A stretch of DNA of 38,155 bases from DASUXA01 sp036378155 (GTDB taxonomy: Bacteria > Actinomycetota > Actinomycetes > Mycobacteriales > Micromonosporaceae): the NCBI GenBank assembly GCA_036378155.1, contig DASUXA010000058.1:1-38155 (forward strand), read 5' to 3'. A program made the position numbers and the translations under genes. Below the pieces are notes generated by a model. It was not told where the DNA came from and did not search any database. It saw only the letters and a program-made list of their open reading frames with translations. Below are positions 1 through 6,832 of the stretch, in pieces. Positions within the stretch are counted from its first letter, which is position 1. Every line of letters begins with the position of its first letter.

Positions 1-53
1 CGGTCCTGTGGAAACGGCCGGGGACGGGACACCCTCCGGGATACGGTGCCCCG

Positions 54-515
54 GTGAGCGAGAACGGCGATCCCGACGACGCGGCACTGCTCGCGCAGTT
101 GGACACCGGCCCCGAGCGGGCCGAGGCCTGGGGCCGTCTGCTGGCCGCCGCCGACGCGTTCGCGGCGCGTCCGCACGCCGAGGACGACTACCGCTGGGAA
201 CGGCCGGAGCCGCGGGCGGACGGTGTCATCGTGCTCGGCCACCCCGTCTACGGCGAGCGGGTGACGCAGGCCCGCCGTGCGCTGTCCGACGTGCGTGCGG
301 TCACCCCGGTCTACCACTGGATGCGGCACCGCCCGCCGAAAGTGCCGGAGGGCGGAGCGCCGCTCGCCCCGGCCGACGCGGTCCGCCTGGCCACCGCCCT
401 CGTGCGGGGGGAGCGCTTCTGCGACGGGGCCATCGGCCAGGCGGTGGAGCGCGGCACCCTGCAGGCGGTGCTCGCCTCCCTCGCCACCTGGTACCGGGCC
501 CGGCCGCACGGATAG
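54..515 (+). CDS. DUF6508 domain protein
   Basis: This GTG-started gene encodes a 153-residue soluble protein of unknown function. The C-terminal half carries the segment around RLATALVRGERFCDGAIGQA followed by an ALEDGTL-like stretch (AVERGTLQAVL). I recognise this as the signature of DUF6508 proteins, which are small and common in Streptomyces accessory regions. There are no membrane segments or signal peptide. It stands alone on the plus strand, and the next genes converge on it from the right. Family assignment is from memory of the motif, and no function is known. Confidence 0.8.
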   Translation: MSENGDPDDAALLAQLDTGPERAEAWGRLLAAADAFAARPHAEDDYRWERPEPRADGVIVLGHPVYGERVTQARRALSDVRAVTPVYHWMRHRPPKVPEGGAPLAPADAVRLATALVRGERFCDGAIGQAVERGTLQAVLASLATWYRARPHG

Positions 516-681
516 GCCCGCGACGTCTCCGGCCGGTCCCCGGTCGGTCCTCGGTCGGTGCGTGACTGGCCCCCAGTCGGTCCGCGGCCGGTCCGCGGCT
601 CCGTGACCGGCGGGAGCGTGCGCCCGGACGAGGGAGATGGCCCCTCCCCCGCCCGAGCGTCCGGCTCTCCGGCCGACCCGC
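516..681. other. Non-coding gap with CGGTCGGTCC-like repeats
   Basis: The gap lies between the convergent DUF6508 gene and the leftward cassette. It holds several degenerate copies of CGGTCGGTCC (about 527-600) and a short hairpin, GACTGG (564-569) with CCAGTC (573-578), that could terminate transcription. No gene is visible. Confidence 0.4.
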
Positions 682-777
682 TCAGTCCCCGCCCACGGCA
701 CGGACGAGCAGGGCCGGGGCCGCGGCCGCCACGGTGACCGGCTCCGGATGCCCGCGGCGTCCCCGGCGGGACGTCAC
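682..777 (-). CDS. Possible 31-residue small protein, coupled to upstream gene
   Basis: A GTG codon at 777 overlaps the TGA of the preceding gene (776-774) in the arrangement GTGA. It opens a 31-codon frame that ends with AVGGD. The product is short, with a basic N-terminus (TSRRGRRGH) and an alanine/valine-rich middle, and I do not recognise it. The only support is the exact stop-start overlap, which repeats the one between the two genes upstream. It could equally be a chance frame or the remnant of a longer gene. Confidence 0.4.
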   Translation of the reverse strand: MTSRRGRRGHPEPVTVAAAAPALLVRAVGGD

Positions 778-1262
778 CAGCGGCCCTCCCGCTGCCCCGG
801 GCACCCGAAGAGGGTCGCCCACGCGCTCTGCTCGGGGATGCGGTGCGTGTGCACGTCCGCCGTGTCGCTCTCGTACGACCAGCCGTCGGCGGTGTCCGCC
901 GCGGCCCGCACGCGCGCCGGGTCGAGCCCCGGGAGCGTCGGCAGGCAGCCCCGCAGCCCGCGCAGCATCCCGGGCACGTCGCGGCCGGTGAGGGTGCCGT
1001 ACTCGACGTCCCGCCCGCTGCGGAACACCGTCCAGCACAGCCGGTACCGGCCCTCTCCTGCCCTGGACGCGCCCACGGCCGAGCCCTCCCCCGGCGGCTC
1101 CGGGGGTGTGCGGTGGCACGCGCAGTCGCACACCAGGCGGTGCACGCCGGGCACGCCGGTCTCCCGGGGCCCGGACTCCACGCACCAGAAGTGACGCCCG
1201 ACGAGGCACTCCGGCGACCGGAACCCGCGCCCGGGCGTCCGTGCGCCCGCCCCGGTCACCAC
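774..1262 (-). CDS. Hypothetical cysteine-rich small protein
   Basis: This protein of about 162 residues has no recognised family. The N-terminal half is rich in Cys and His, with a CVES segment followed by HRLVCDCACHRTPPEP, which could bind metal. The C-terminal half has ordinary soluble composition (TADGWSYESDTADVHTH). Two GTG codons at 1262 and 1259 are possible starts; both overlap the stop of the upstream gene (1258-1256), so translation is probably coupled. It is the second gene of a leftward cassette divergent from the GntR regulator. Codon third positions are GC-rich, consistent with a real gene. Confidence 0.65.
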   Translation of the reverse strand: MVTGAGARTPGRGFRSPECLVGRHFWCVESGPRETGVPGVHRLVCDCACHRTPPEPPGEGSAVGASRAGEGRYRLCWTVFRSGRDVEYGTLTGRDVPGMLRGLRGCLPTLPGLDPARVRAAADTADGWSYESDTADVHTHRIPEQSAWATLFGCPGQREGRW

Positions 1263-1705
1263 CGCCCCTCCCCGGCTCCGGACGCGAGCCGGGGCGGATA
1301 CGGACGCAGGTACGGACGGCTGAGCGCCGACCCGTCTCCGTCGAGCAACGCCGCCTGTTCACGGCTGTACGGGGAGCGCTGGTCGGGTCCGCCCCGTACG
1401 GCGGAACGCACAGGACGCGCGGGACGGGCCGGAGAGGCGGGACGGGCCGGAGGCACCGGACGCACAGGACGGGGCGAAGGCACCGGGCGGGCCGGAGGCA
1501 CCGGACGTACGCCAACCGGATCGCCGCTGGTCAGAGGGGCACGAACAACGGTCGCCCGGTGCATCGGCCACCGGGACCGCCGGGACCGCTGCTGCTTGCG
1601 GTGCCGCCCGGTGGCCGGAAGGGCCAGGACCAGCAGCCGGAGAAGGGCAAGACGGAGGGCCGGACGCAGCGCCCGGCCCGGAGCACGCGCGATACAGTGC
1701 CGCAC
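1256..1705 (-). CDS. Proline/arginine-rich small protein of Streptomyces accessory type
   Basis: This is the first gene of the leftward cassette. I chose the GTG at 1705 because AAGGGAG lies 8 bases upstream; an ATG at 1732 is possible but would place that ribosome site inside the gene. The 149-residue product starts with a basic amphipathic segment (RALRPALRLALLRLLVLALP). A long repeat of PVPPARP-type units follows, then a tail containing SREQAALLDGDGSALSRPYL. Streptomyces accessory regions often carry short genes of this build beside small GntR regulators, but their function is unknown. The central repeat is encoded by imperfect GGCACCGGACG tandem units. Confidence 0.6.
   Translation of the reverse strand: MRHCIARAPGRALRPALRLALLRLLVLALPATGRHRKQQRSRRSRWPMHRATVVRAPLTSGDPVGVRPVPPARPVPSPRPVRPVPPARPASPARPARPVRSAVRGGPDQRSPYSREQAALLDGDGSALSRPYLRPYPPRLASGAGEGRW
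1410..1512. repeat. Imperfect tandem repeat coding for the Pro/Arg-rich segment
   Basis: Units resembling GGAGGCACCGGACG and GGGACGGGCCGGAG recur about six times. They lie inside the leftward gene at 1256-1705 and encode its PVPPARP-like repeats. Such repeats can vary in copy number between strains. Confidence 0.5.
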
Positions 1706-1798
1706 GTCATCAACTCCCTTGAAGTTGGTGGCCATGCCCCCGGACCGGTCGCAACGGTCGCGGGGGTCTTCTTCTGTTGTCACTGCACAATGACCGCA

Positions 1799-1814
1799 GT
1801 CTACCGCAGTAGAC
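1799..1814. promoter_or_regulatory. Candidate GntR operator palindrome
   Basis: GTCTAC and GTAGAC form a perfect inverted repeat around CGCA. ACCGCAGT occurs twice here as a direct repeat (1793-1800 and 1803-1810). The site lies between the divergent GntR gene and the leftward cassette, the usual place for an autoregulatory operator. On the minus strand a TATACT hexamer (1831-1826) and TTGACG (1851-1846) resemble promoter elements, although 14 bases between them is short. Confidence 0.55.
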
Positions 1815-1855
1815 CTCGGTCGCGCAGTATATGGCAGAGTTCTAGCGTCAACCGC

Positions 1856-2119
1856 ATGAGCCAGGACCTTGACCGCACCCGTCCGATCTGGCGCCAGGTG
1901 GCAGCGAAGATCGCGGATCGCATCTCCGACGGGACGTATCCCGTGGGCGGTAAGGTCCCCTCCGTGGTGGAGCTGTCCGCCGAGTTCGGCATCGCCGCGT
2001 CGACCGCCCAGAAGGCGCTGGCCCACCTCAAGAAGGAAGGCCTGGTCAGAGCCGAGGTGGGGCTCGGGTCCTTCGTCGCCGGTCCTTCGGACGGCAATGG
2101 CCCGCAAAGCGGAAAGTAA
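1856..2119 (+). CDS. Short GntR-family winged-helix regulator
   Basis: This 87-residue protein consists almost only of the GntR winged helix-turn-helix. RPIWRQVAAKIADRISDGTYPVG leads into PSVVELSAEFGIAASTAQKAL, the helix-turn-helix, and LKKEGLVRAEVGLGSFV, the wing. There is no effector-binding domain, which is typical of the small GntR proteins (KorSA-like and relatives) found on actinomycete integrative elements. The ATG at 1856 directly precedes MSQDLDRTRPIW, the usual family start. It is divergent from the 1256-1705 cassette and probably represses it and itself through the palindrome at 1799-1814. Confidence 0.88.
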   Translation: MSQDLDRTRPIWRQVAAKIADRISDGTYPVGGKVPSVVELSAEFGIAASTAQKALAHLKKEGLVRAEVGLGSFVAGPSDGNGPQSGK

Positions 2120-2634
2120 GCAGGCGCCTGCATCGCTCACGCCGGCCGGGCGAGCCCACAGAGGATCCCGGAGTTCACCCCCCGGGGGCTCAACTCGTTC
2201 ATGCCGCCGTGGCGGACCATACCGCCGCGCGTATCACGGCCGGTGAGTTGAAGCGGCACTCACCTGCCGACGAAGCGCCGGCCTGCACCGGAAGAACCAG
2301 GCCAGAAACGGCAGCCACGGATAATCGCAGCGGTGGCGCATGCCATGAGCCGGGCATGGCGCTGCGCGGGCGGTTGAATCGCCCCGCATCAGGCACGGAC
2401 AGCGTGATCGCCTGGAAACCGCTGTCGCACTCCTCCGCTGCCGCACAGCACGACAAAGCCCCTTCCGGTGATCCCGGAAGGGGCTTTGATGCCGTGTCGG
2501 GTGTTCACGAACAGGTCTGGCCTGCCGGTACGGGAGGCGTTGAAGATCTTTTCCCGTCGAGCGGGTGATCGTTCCCCAGCGGGATCGGCTTGAAGTCTGT
2601 CCATCATGTCGAGGCAGACGGCTACCGTTCCGCC
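2120..2634. other. Non-coding stretch between GntR gene and serine hydrolase
   Basis: No gene is convincing here; open frames exist on both strands but lack family features. A GC-rich palindrome centred near 2182 (GAGTT, CCCCC, GGGGG, AACTC) and a strong terminator-like hairpin (2455-2487) are the only structures seen. Confidence 0.5.
2455..2487. terminator. Hairpin terminator, 14-bp perfect stem
   Basis: AAAGCCCCTTCCGG pairs perfectly with CCGGAAGGGGCTTT around a 5-base loop. The A-run before and T-run after make it functional on either strand. It separates the GntR region from the serine hydrolase gene. Confidence 0.75.
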
Positions 2635-3594
2635 ATGGCTGCGATGGAGGGCCTGAGCGGGTCCGTGCTGGTGGTGCGGGACTCGGTGCCGGTCGTGCAG
2701 GTGTCGACAGGCATGGCGGACGGCGAGTCGGGGGCGGCGTGCACGTTGGATACCCGGTTCCAGATTGCTTCGGTGAGTAAGCAGTTCACTGCGGCGGCGG
2801 TGATGCTCCTGGTCGAAGACCAGGACCTGGCTCTTGATGTGCCAATTGCGGAGTGGCTGCCGGACTGTGCGCCGCGGTGGCGCTGCCTGACGTTGCATCG
2901 GCTGCTGTCCCATACCTCGGGTCTGGGGCAGTGGCACGAGCTGTCCGGGTTCGACATCACCGAGCCGGGCTCTGCCGGCGAGTTCCTGGAGCGGTTCGGC
3001 GAGGTGCCGCTTCGTACTGCGCCCGGCACCGCGTGGCACTACAGCTCGCCGGGCTATCTCCTGGCGGCACAGATCATCGAGGAGGCCAGCGGCCGCAGCT
3101 ACGCGGACTTCCTCACCGAACGTGTACTCCGCCCTCTCGGCCTGGACTCCACGTCTGTGGGCGCGCCTGCATCAAGGGAAGCGGCCTGCGGATATCGGGG
3201 GGGCCTGCGGGTTGATGCCGCGGAGTTCGCGGCGATGCCCGGGGCGGGCGACGTCTGGTCGACCGTGGGTGATCTGGCCCGCTACACCGCGGCGTTCCAC
3301 ACGAATGCCGTGGTGACCGAGGGCTCGCGGGAAACGATGCTTGCCGCACACATGCCTGTCGCGGGTGGGTGGGGCACCGTCGGGCCTGTGGCCGCGGACG
3401 GCTACGGGTATGGCTACTGTCTGGGCACGCTGGCCGGGCGGCGGGCCTGCTTCCACCCTGGCGACAATCCGGGGTATCAGTCGTTCCTGGGCTGGCTGCC
3501 CGAGGTCGACACCACCATCGCGATCCTGGCCAATGACGAGGAGACGAGCATCGCCGGCATCCTGAGCCGGATCCTGCCCGCGGTGGCCGAGTAG
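2635..3594 (+). CDS. Serine hydrolase of the beta-lactamase / penicillin-binding fold
   Basis: This 319-residue class C beta-lactamase-like enzyme (Pfam Beta-lactamase type) has an intact SxxK motif (S46-V-S-K49 in QIASVSKQF). The second motif is a Y136-S-S in place of YxN, and a late HPGDNPGY serves as the HxG-type third motif. LLSHTSGL is also characteristic. Such proteins act as esterases, D-aminopeptidases or carboxypeptidases, and the substrate cannot be read from sequence. No signal peptide is visible, so it is probably cytoplasmic. The ATG at 2635 was chosen; a TTG at 2590 would add 15 residues and neither has a clear ribosome site. It is the last gene before the tRNA that bounds this segment. 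Confidence 0.85.
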   Translation: MAAMEGLSGSVLVVRDSVPVVQVSTGMADGESGAACTLDTRFQIASVSKQFTAAAVMLLVEDQDLALDVPIAEWLPDCAPRWRCLTLHRLLSHTSGLGQWHELSGFDITEPGSAGEFLERFGEVPLRTAPGTAWHYSSPGYLLAAQIIEEASGRSYADFLTERVLRPLGLDSTSVGAPASREAACGYRGGLRVDAAEFAAMPGAGDVWSTVGDLARYTAAFHTNAVVTEGSRETMLAAHMPVAGGWGTVGPVAADGYGYGYCLGTLAGRRACFHPGDNPGYQSFLGWLPEVDTTIAILANDEETSIAGILSRILPAVAE

Positions 3595-3610
3595 CCGGGC
3601 CAAGCGATCA

Positions 3611-3631
3611 CGGGCCTTGACCGAAGGCCCG
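3611..3631 (+). terminator. Terminator after serine hydrolase
   Basis: CGGGCCTT (3611-3618) pairs with AAGGCCCG (3624-3631) 17 bases after the serine hydrolase stop codon. No T-run follows, as is usual in high-GC genomes. Confidence 0.6.
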
Positions 3632-3818
3632 CCCACCTCCACGACAGCCGTAAGCGCCCCGCACAACAACCACACCGCAGGCCCGCCAGCCCCGGGCAAC
3701 CGGGGCCGACCGGCGTGTCCGCACACAACCCGCACGCGGTCACCAGAGCCCAAGAACACCAGACCGTCGCCGTCCACCCATCCCGAACACGCTCGAACGG
3801 ACCCCGGAAACGACGAAA

Positions 3819-3847
3819 ATCCCGACGATCATGAAGACCGTCGGGAT
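3819..3847 (-). terminator. Probable tRNA-Ala terminator
   Basis: Read leftward, downstream of the tRNA, ATCCCGACG and CGTCGGGAT form a perfect 9-bp stem around an 11-base loop, followed by TTTT. This is a good intrinsic terminator for the tRNA transcript. Confidence 0.7.
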
Positions 3848-3855
3848 CTCGTCAA

Positions 3856-3881
3856 CCGTTCCTGAACCAACTCAGGAACGG
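3856..3881. terminator. Second hairpin just downstream of tRNA
   Basis: CCGTTCCTGA (3856-3865) and TCAGGAACGG (3872-3881) form a perfect 10-bp stem with a 6-base loop, 12 bases beyond the tRNA 3' end. It may help 3' processing or termination. It could also be part of an element end. Confidence 0.55.
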
Positions 3882-3892
3882 CCCGCGTGTTG

Positions 3893-3966
3893 TGGACCTG
3901 AGGGGATTTGAACCCCTGACCCCCTCGATGCGAACGAGGTGCGCTACCGGTCTGCGCCACAGCCCC
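3893..3966 (-). tRNA. tRNA-Ala (anticodon CGC)
   Basis: The 74-base cloverleaf begins GGGGCTG at 3966 and ends with discriminator A at 3893. CCA is not encoded. The D stem is GCGC/GCGC, the anticodon stem CCTCG/CGAGG holds loop TTCGCAT (anticodon CGC, reading GCG), and the T arm is AGGGG-TTCAAAT-CCCCT. The acceptor stem pairs GGGGCTG with CAGGTCC. The G3-U70 identity pair for alanyl-tRNA synthetase is present, but position 4-69 is G opposite G, a mismatch where G-C is expected. Leftward transcription leads into two hairpins. Confidence 0.95.
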
Positions 3967-4048
3967 TGGTCAGTTCGCCACCGGCGGTACCGGTAGCGGA
4001 CCGGCGACAAGGGTAACAGGTCGCCGGTCCGCCGCGCGAATCCGATCC

Positions 4049-4840
4049 TCAAAATCCGGCGGCGCGCTGGCTGTACGGGCGTCCGCGCACCGGGCCACGG
4101 CGGGCGGGGTCGGCTGCCGCGTACCGCTGAGACAGGCGCAACTGTTCGCGTTGTGCCGCGGCTCGCGCCGCGGCGGCGCGGCGCAGCGCCTCGCGACGGG
4201 CGGCGAGCCGGCGCTGCTGAGCCAGGCGCGCCTCCTCCTCGCGGGCGGCGAGCCACGCCAACCGGCGCGCCTCGATGCGCCGTCGCCGCTGTTCGGCGAC
4301 GGCGCGCCGACGCAGGTACCCGGTGTACGCGACGAGCAGTAGCGCGGTGACCGCGAAGCCGACCCAGAAGCTCGGTCCGACGACCAGTACCCCGACGATC
4401 TCGACGGCGTTGAGCAGCACGAGCCCGGCGAACACGCGTCGACGCCGGTACACCGAAGGGGTGTGCCGCCCGACGGGATGCCGGCGCCGAGCGGCGCTGC
4501 GCACCACCCGCCGCGCGTTTCCCCGCGCCGCAGGGCGGCTGGCCCGTCCCGGATGGGCGCCCCGGGCATCGGTGGCGGACGCGGCGCCGGAGCCGGCGGC
4601 TTGGGCGGCGGCGAGCGCGGCGCGGGGCGGGTTGACGGGGTGTCGACCGGGCACGGTGCGACGGCGGCGTCGCGTCGCCGCGTCGCTCGCCGTCGTGCCG
4701 CACCGGGCCAGTACCCGCGCCGTCGACAACGCCCGCTCCGCCACCAGCCGCTCGGTGGCGTCGTAGCGGCGGACCAGCGCCGGTGCCAACGCGAGCAGTC
4801 CGGCGGCGGCGAGGACGGCGAGGAGCACCGAGGTCGGCAC
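4049..4840 (-). CDS. sepX: SepX/GlpR-type divisome membrane protein
   Basis: This 263-residue membrane protein starts with one membrane helix (PTSVLLAVLAAAGLLALAPA, residues 2-21). A basic linker rich in Arg and Ala follows, then two adjacent helices (about 136-154 and 157-174). The C-terminal part is a charged, probably coiled-coil region rich in RRRAVAEQRR-like repeats. Position next to the GNAT and MoeA-like Glp genes matches SepX of Streptomyces and GlpR of Corynebacterium, the membrane receptor of Glp at the division site. The GTG at 4840 is preferred because GGAGG lies 7 bases upstream; a GTG at 4846 is the alternative. It is the last gene of the leftward operon, next to the tRNA. Confidence 0.82.
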   Translation of the reverse strand: MPTSVLLAVLAAAGLLALAPALVRRYDATERLVAERALSTARVLARCGTTASDAATRRRRRTVPGRHPVNPPRAALAAAQAAGSGAASATDARGAHPGRASRPAARGNARRVVRSAARRRHPVGRHTPSVYRRRRVFAGLVLLNAVEIVGVLVVGPSFWVGFAVTALLLVAYTGYLRRRAVAEQRRRRIEARRLAWLAAREEEARLAQQRRLAARREALRRAAAARAAAQREQLRLSQRYAAADPARRGPVRGRPYSQRAAGF

Positions 4841-4932
4841 CCTCACCCCTCCCGTCACAGAATCGCACTGCTGTGATGGCAGGTTACGACCCGTGAGGAA
4901 GGCTGGCCGGTTGCCACACCGCCGGGAAGTCG

Positions 4933-5562
4933 TCACACAGCGCTATCGGCTGACCCGCGTACCCGGTGCCAACGCGCCAGTAGACCGCCTTCGACAGCGA
5001 CGTCCTCGACGGTCAACGCGTACCCGATGTGATCCCGCCAGGCCCCGTCGATGTGCAGGTAGCGCTGGTGGTACGACTCTTCGCGGAAGCCGAGTTTCTC
5101 GACGACGCGCCGGCTCGGGGTGTTCTCCGGACGGATGTTGACCTCGATGCGGTGGAGCCCGGATCGGAACGCGTGGTCGACCGCCAGCGCCAGAGCTGTC
5201 GGAATGATGCCTCGACCGGCGAGCCGCGAATCCACCCAGTAGCCGGCGTACGCCGAGCAGAACGCGCGCCTGACGATGTTGCCCAGCGACAGGTGCCCGG
5301 CGAGGCGACCGTCGTAGCAGACCGCGAACGGCATCGCGACGCCCTGCCGAGCGGAGCGCGCCAGTTCCCGGTACGACAGCCGGAACGCGGTCGGCGAGTT
5401 CATCTCATACCACCCGCCGCGCGGCGAGGTCGGTTCCCACTTCGACAGCCATGCCTCGTTCGCGCGGCGTACCTTCGCCCATTCGTGGGCGTCGCCGCGC
5501 CGGTACGGGCGCAGCATCACCGGTCCATCGGTGAGCACCACGGGCCACCCCGGAGCGCTCAT
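4933..5562 (-). CDS. GNAT acetyltransferase, RimJ-like
   Basis: This 209-residue GNAT protein of the RimJ/RimL type transfers an acetyl group from acetyl-CoA to a protein or small-molecule amine. Visible features are LRPYRRGDAHEW at the N-terminus, the acetyl-CoA loop RLAGRGIIPTAL, and the motif IEVNIRPENTPSRRVVEKLGF near residues 135-160. The ATG at 5562 has GGAGG 6 bases upstream. The gene follows glp by 13 bases in an operon order equivalent to Rv0993-Rv0996 of M. tuberculosis, where Rv0995 is annotated rimJ. Whether it acetylates ribosomal protein S5 is not shown. Confidence 0.9.
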   Translation of the reverse strand: MSAPGWPVVLTDGPVMLRPYRRGDAHEWAKVRRANEAWLSKWEPTSPRGGWYEMNSPTAFRLSYRELARSARQGVAMPFAVCYDGRLAGHLSLGNIVRRAFCSAYAGYWVDSRLAGRGIIPTALALAVDHAFRSGLHRIEVNIRPENTPSRRVVEKLGFREESYHQRYLHIDGAWRDHIGYALTVEDVAVEGGLLARWHRVRGSADSAV

Positions 5563-5575
5563 CGGACACCTCCGC

Positions 5576-6832
5576 TCATCGGCGCCGGTCCAGCAGGAGT
5601 ACGTCGACGGTCGACCCGGCGGCCGCCGTGGTGACCCGCTCCCCCAGCACCATCAACGCGTTCGCCTCGGCCAGCCCGGACAGCGTATAGGGACCGCCGG
5701 CGAGCGGCTGTACGGTGTATCCGCCGCCGCGCCGCTCGACGGCGTGCGCCGGTCGGAATTCCCGCAGCCCGATCGGTGAGGACACGGTTTCCAGCAGGTG
5801 CGCCTTGACGCCGGGGCGGAACACCGGCTCGGCGCCGGCGAGCACCTGGATCACCGGTCGGGCCAGCACCTCGAAGCCGATGAGCGCGGCGCCGGGATCG
5901 CCGGGCAGGCAGACGATCGGTACCTCCTCACCGCCGACCGTGCCGAAGCCCAGCGAGCCGCACGGGTACACCGAGACGTCGGTGAACCGCACACCGTCGC
6001 GGGACAGGATGCGACGCAGCATGTCGCCGGGTCCGTGCCCGGTACCGCCGGTGGTGATGATCAGGTCTGCCTGGGGCGCCTGGTCGTCGAGGAAGCCGCG
6101 CAGCCCTTCCGGGTCGTCGTCGCAGATGCCCGCCCGGTACGCGTGCGCGCCCGACTCCGCCGCGGCGGCGGTCAACGCCAGCGAGTTCACGTCCACGACC
6201 TGACCCGCCTGGCTGGCACGGCCCACGTCGACCAGTTCGTCGCCGGTGGACACCACGACGACACGCGGGCGGGCACGCACCACGACGTGTCCGATTCCGG
6301 TCGCGGCGAGCACCGCGACGAGCGCCGGTGTGACATGGGTACCGGCGGTGGCGAGCACCGCCGAGGCGGGCAGTTCCTCACCGGTACGGCGCAGCCCGGA
6401 GCCGCGTTTGGGCGAACGGCGGATCTCCACCGACGCCATGCCGTGGTCGGTCCACTCCATCGGTACCACGACGTCGCAGGCGACCGGCAGCGGTGCGCCG
6501 GCCGCGATCGAGAAGCAGGTACCGGGAGTGAGCCGGACCGGCCGCCAGGACGCCGCGACGAGGTCGCCGACCACTTTCAGGCGTACCGGCCGGTGCTCGT
6601 CGGCGGTGCAGATGTCCTCCCAACGCGCCGCGTACCCGTCGATCGCGGCGTGGTCGAACGCCGGCAGGGGAGCCGGCGCGACCACGTCCTCGGCGAGCAC
6701 GTTGCCGTACGCCTCGGTGAGTTCGAGGTCGAGCGGCGGCAACGGCCGCAGCCCGCGCAGCACGGTGCCGAGGTAGTCGGCGAGCGGGGTGAGCTCGCCG
6801 GCCGCCGCTGCGGGCTCGGCGGTCGCGGTCAC
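5576..6832 (-). CDS. glp: Gephyrin-like Glp / MoeA-family protein
   Basis: This 418-residue MoeA/gephyrin-fold protein starts at a GTG overlapping the galU stop by 4 bases (GTGA), implying translational coupling. The MoeA N-terminus (LPAFDHAAIDGYA), the molybdopterin-binding core (STGDELVDVG; TTGGTGHGPGD) and domain IV are all present. The loop LPGDPGAALIGFEVLARP differs from the usual LPGNPVSA. In Corynebacterium this paralogue, Glp, works in cell division with its membrane receptor GlpR rather than mainly in molybdenum insertion. The same partner gene lies two genes downstream here. A role in molybdenum cofactor synthesis remains possible. Confidence 0.87.
   Translation of the reverse strand: MTATAEPAAAAGELTPLADYLGTVLRGLRPLPPLDLELTEAYGNVLAEDVVAPAPLPAFDHAAIDGYAARWEDICTADEHRPVRLKVVGDLVAASWRPVRLTPGTCFSIAAGAPLPVACDVVVPMEWTDHGMASVEIRRSPKRGSGLRRTGEELPASAVLATAGTHVTPALVAVLAATGIGHVVVRARPRVVVVSTGDELVDVGRASQAGQVVDVNSLALTAAAAESGAHAYRAGICDDDPEGLRGFLDDQAPQADLIITTGGTGHGPGDMLRRILSRDGVRFTDVSVYPCGSLGFGTVGGEEVPIVCLPGDPGAALIGFEVLARPVIQVLAGAEPVFRPGVKAHLLETVSSPIGLREFRPAHAVERRGGGYTVQPLAGGPYTLSGLAEANALMVLGERVTTAAAGSTVDVLLLDRRR

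Larger units (their letters stand above)
1..3892. mobile_element. Candidate end of an island integrated at tRNA-Ala
   Basis: The segment abuts the 3' end of tRNA-Ala(CGC), a common integrase target. It contains accessory genes (DUF6508, small GntR, coupled small proteins) of Streptomyces element type. It almost lacks the GGTACC six-mer that is very frequent to the right of the tRNA. The G4-G69 mismatch in the tRNA acceptor stem fits a replaced 3' end. No integrase lies in the window, so this would be the end distal to the integrase. The outer boundary is off the left edge, and the whole assignment is inference. Confidence 0.45.

Noticed and set aside
2199..2568. Frames on both strands in the gap after the GntR gene
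   Set aside because: No family features, mixed composition, and one of them crosses the strong hairpin at 2455-2487.
3617..3865. An 82-codon frame between the serine hydrolase and the tRNA
   Set aside because: It runs through a terminator hairpin and half of a second one; composition is Pro/Thr/Arg/His-rich without any motif.
1..3892. Integrase or excisionase near the tRNA
   Set aside because: None of the frames in the segment shows tyrosine or serine recombinase features; any integrase must lie off the left edge.
4855..4876. TCACAG-N10-CTGTGA inverted repeat upstream of sepX
   Set aside because: Arms are in the wrong order for a CRP-type site and only 6 bases long; could be chance.
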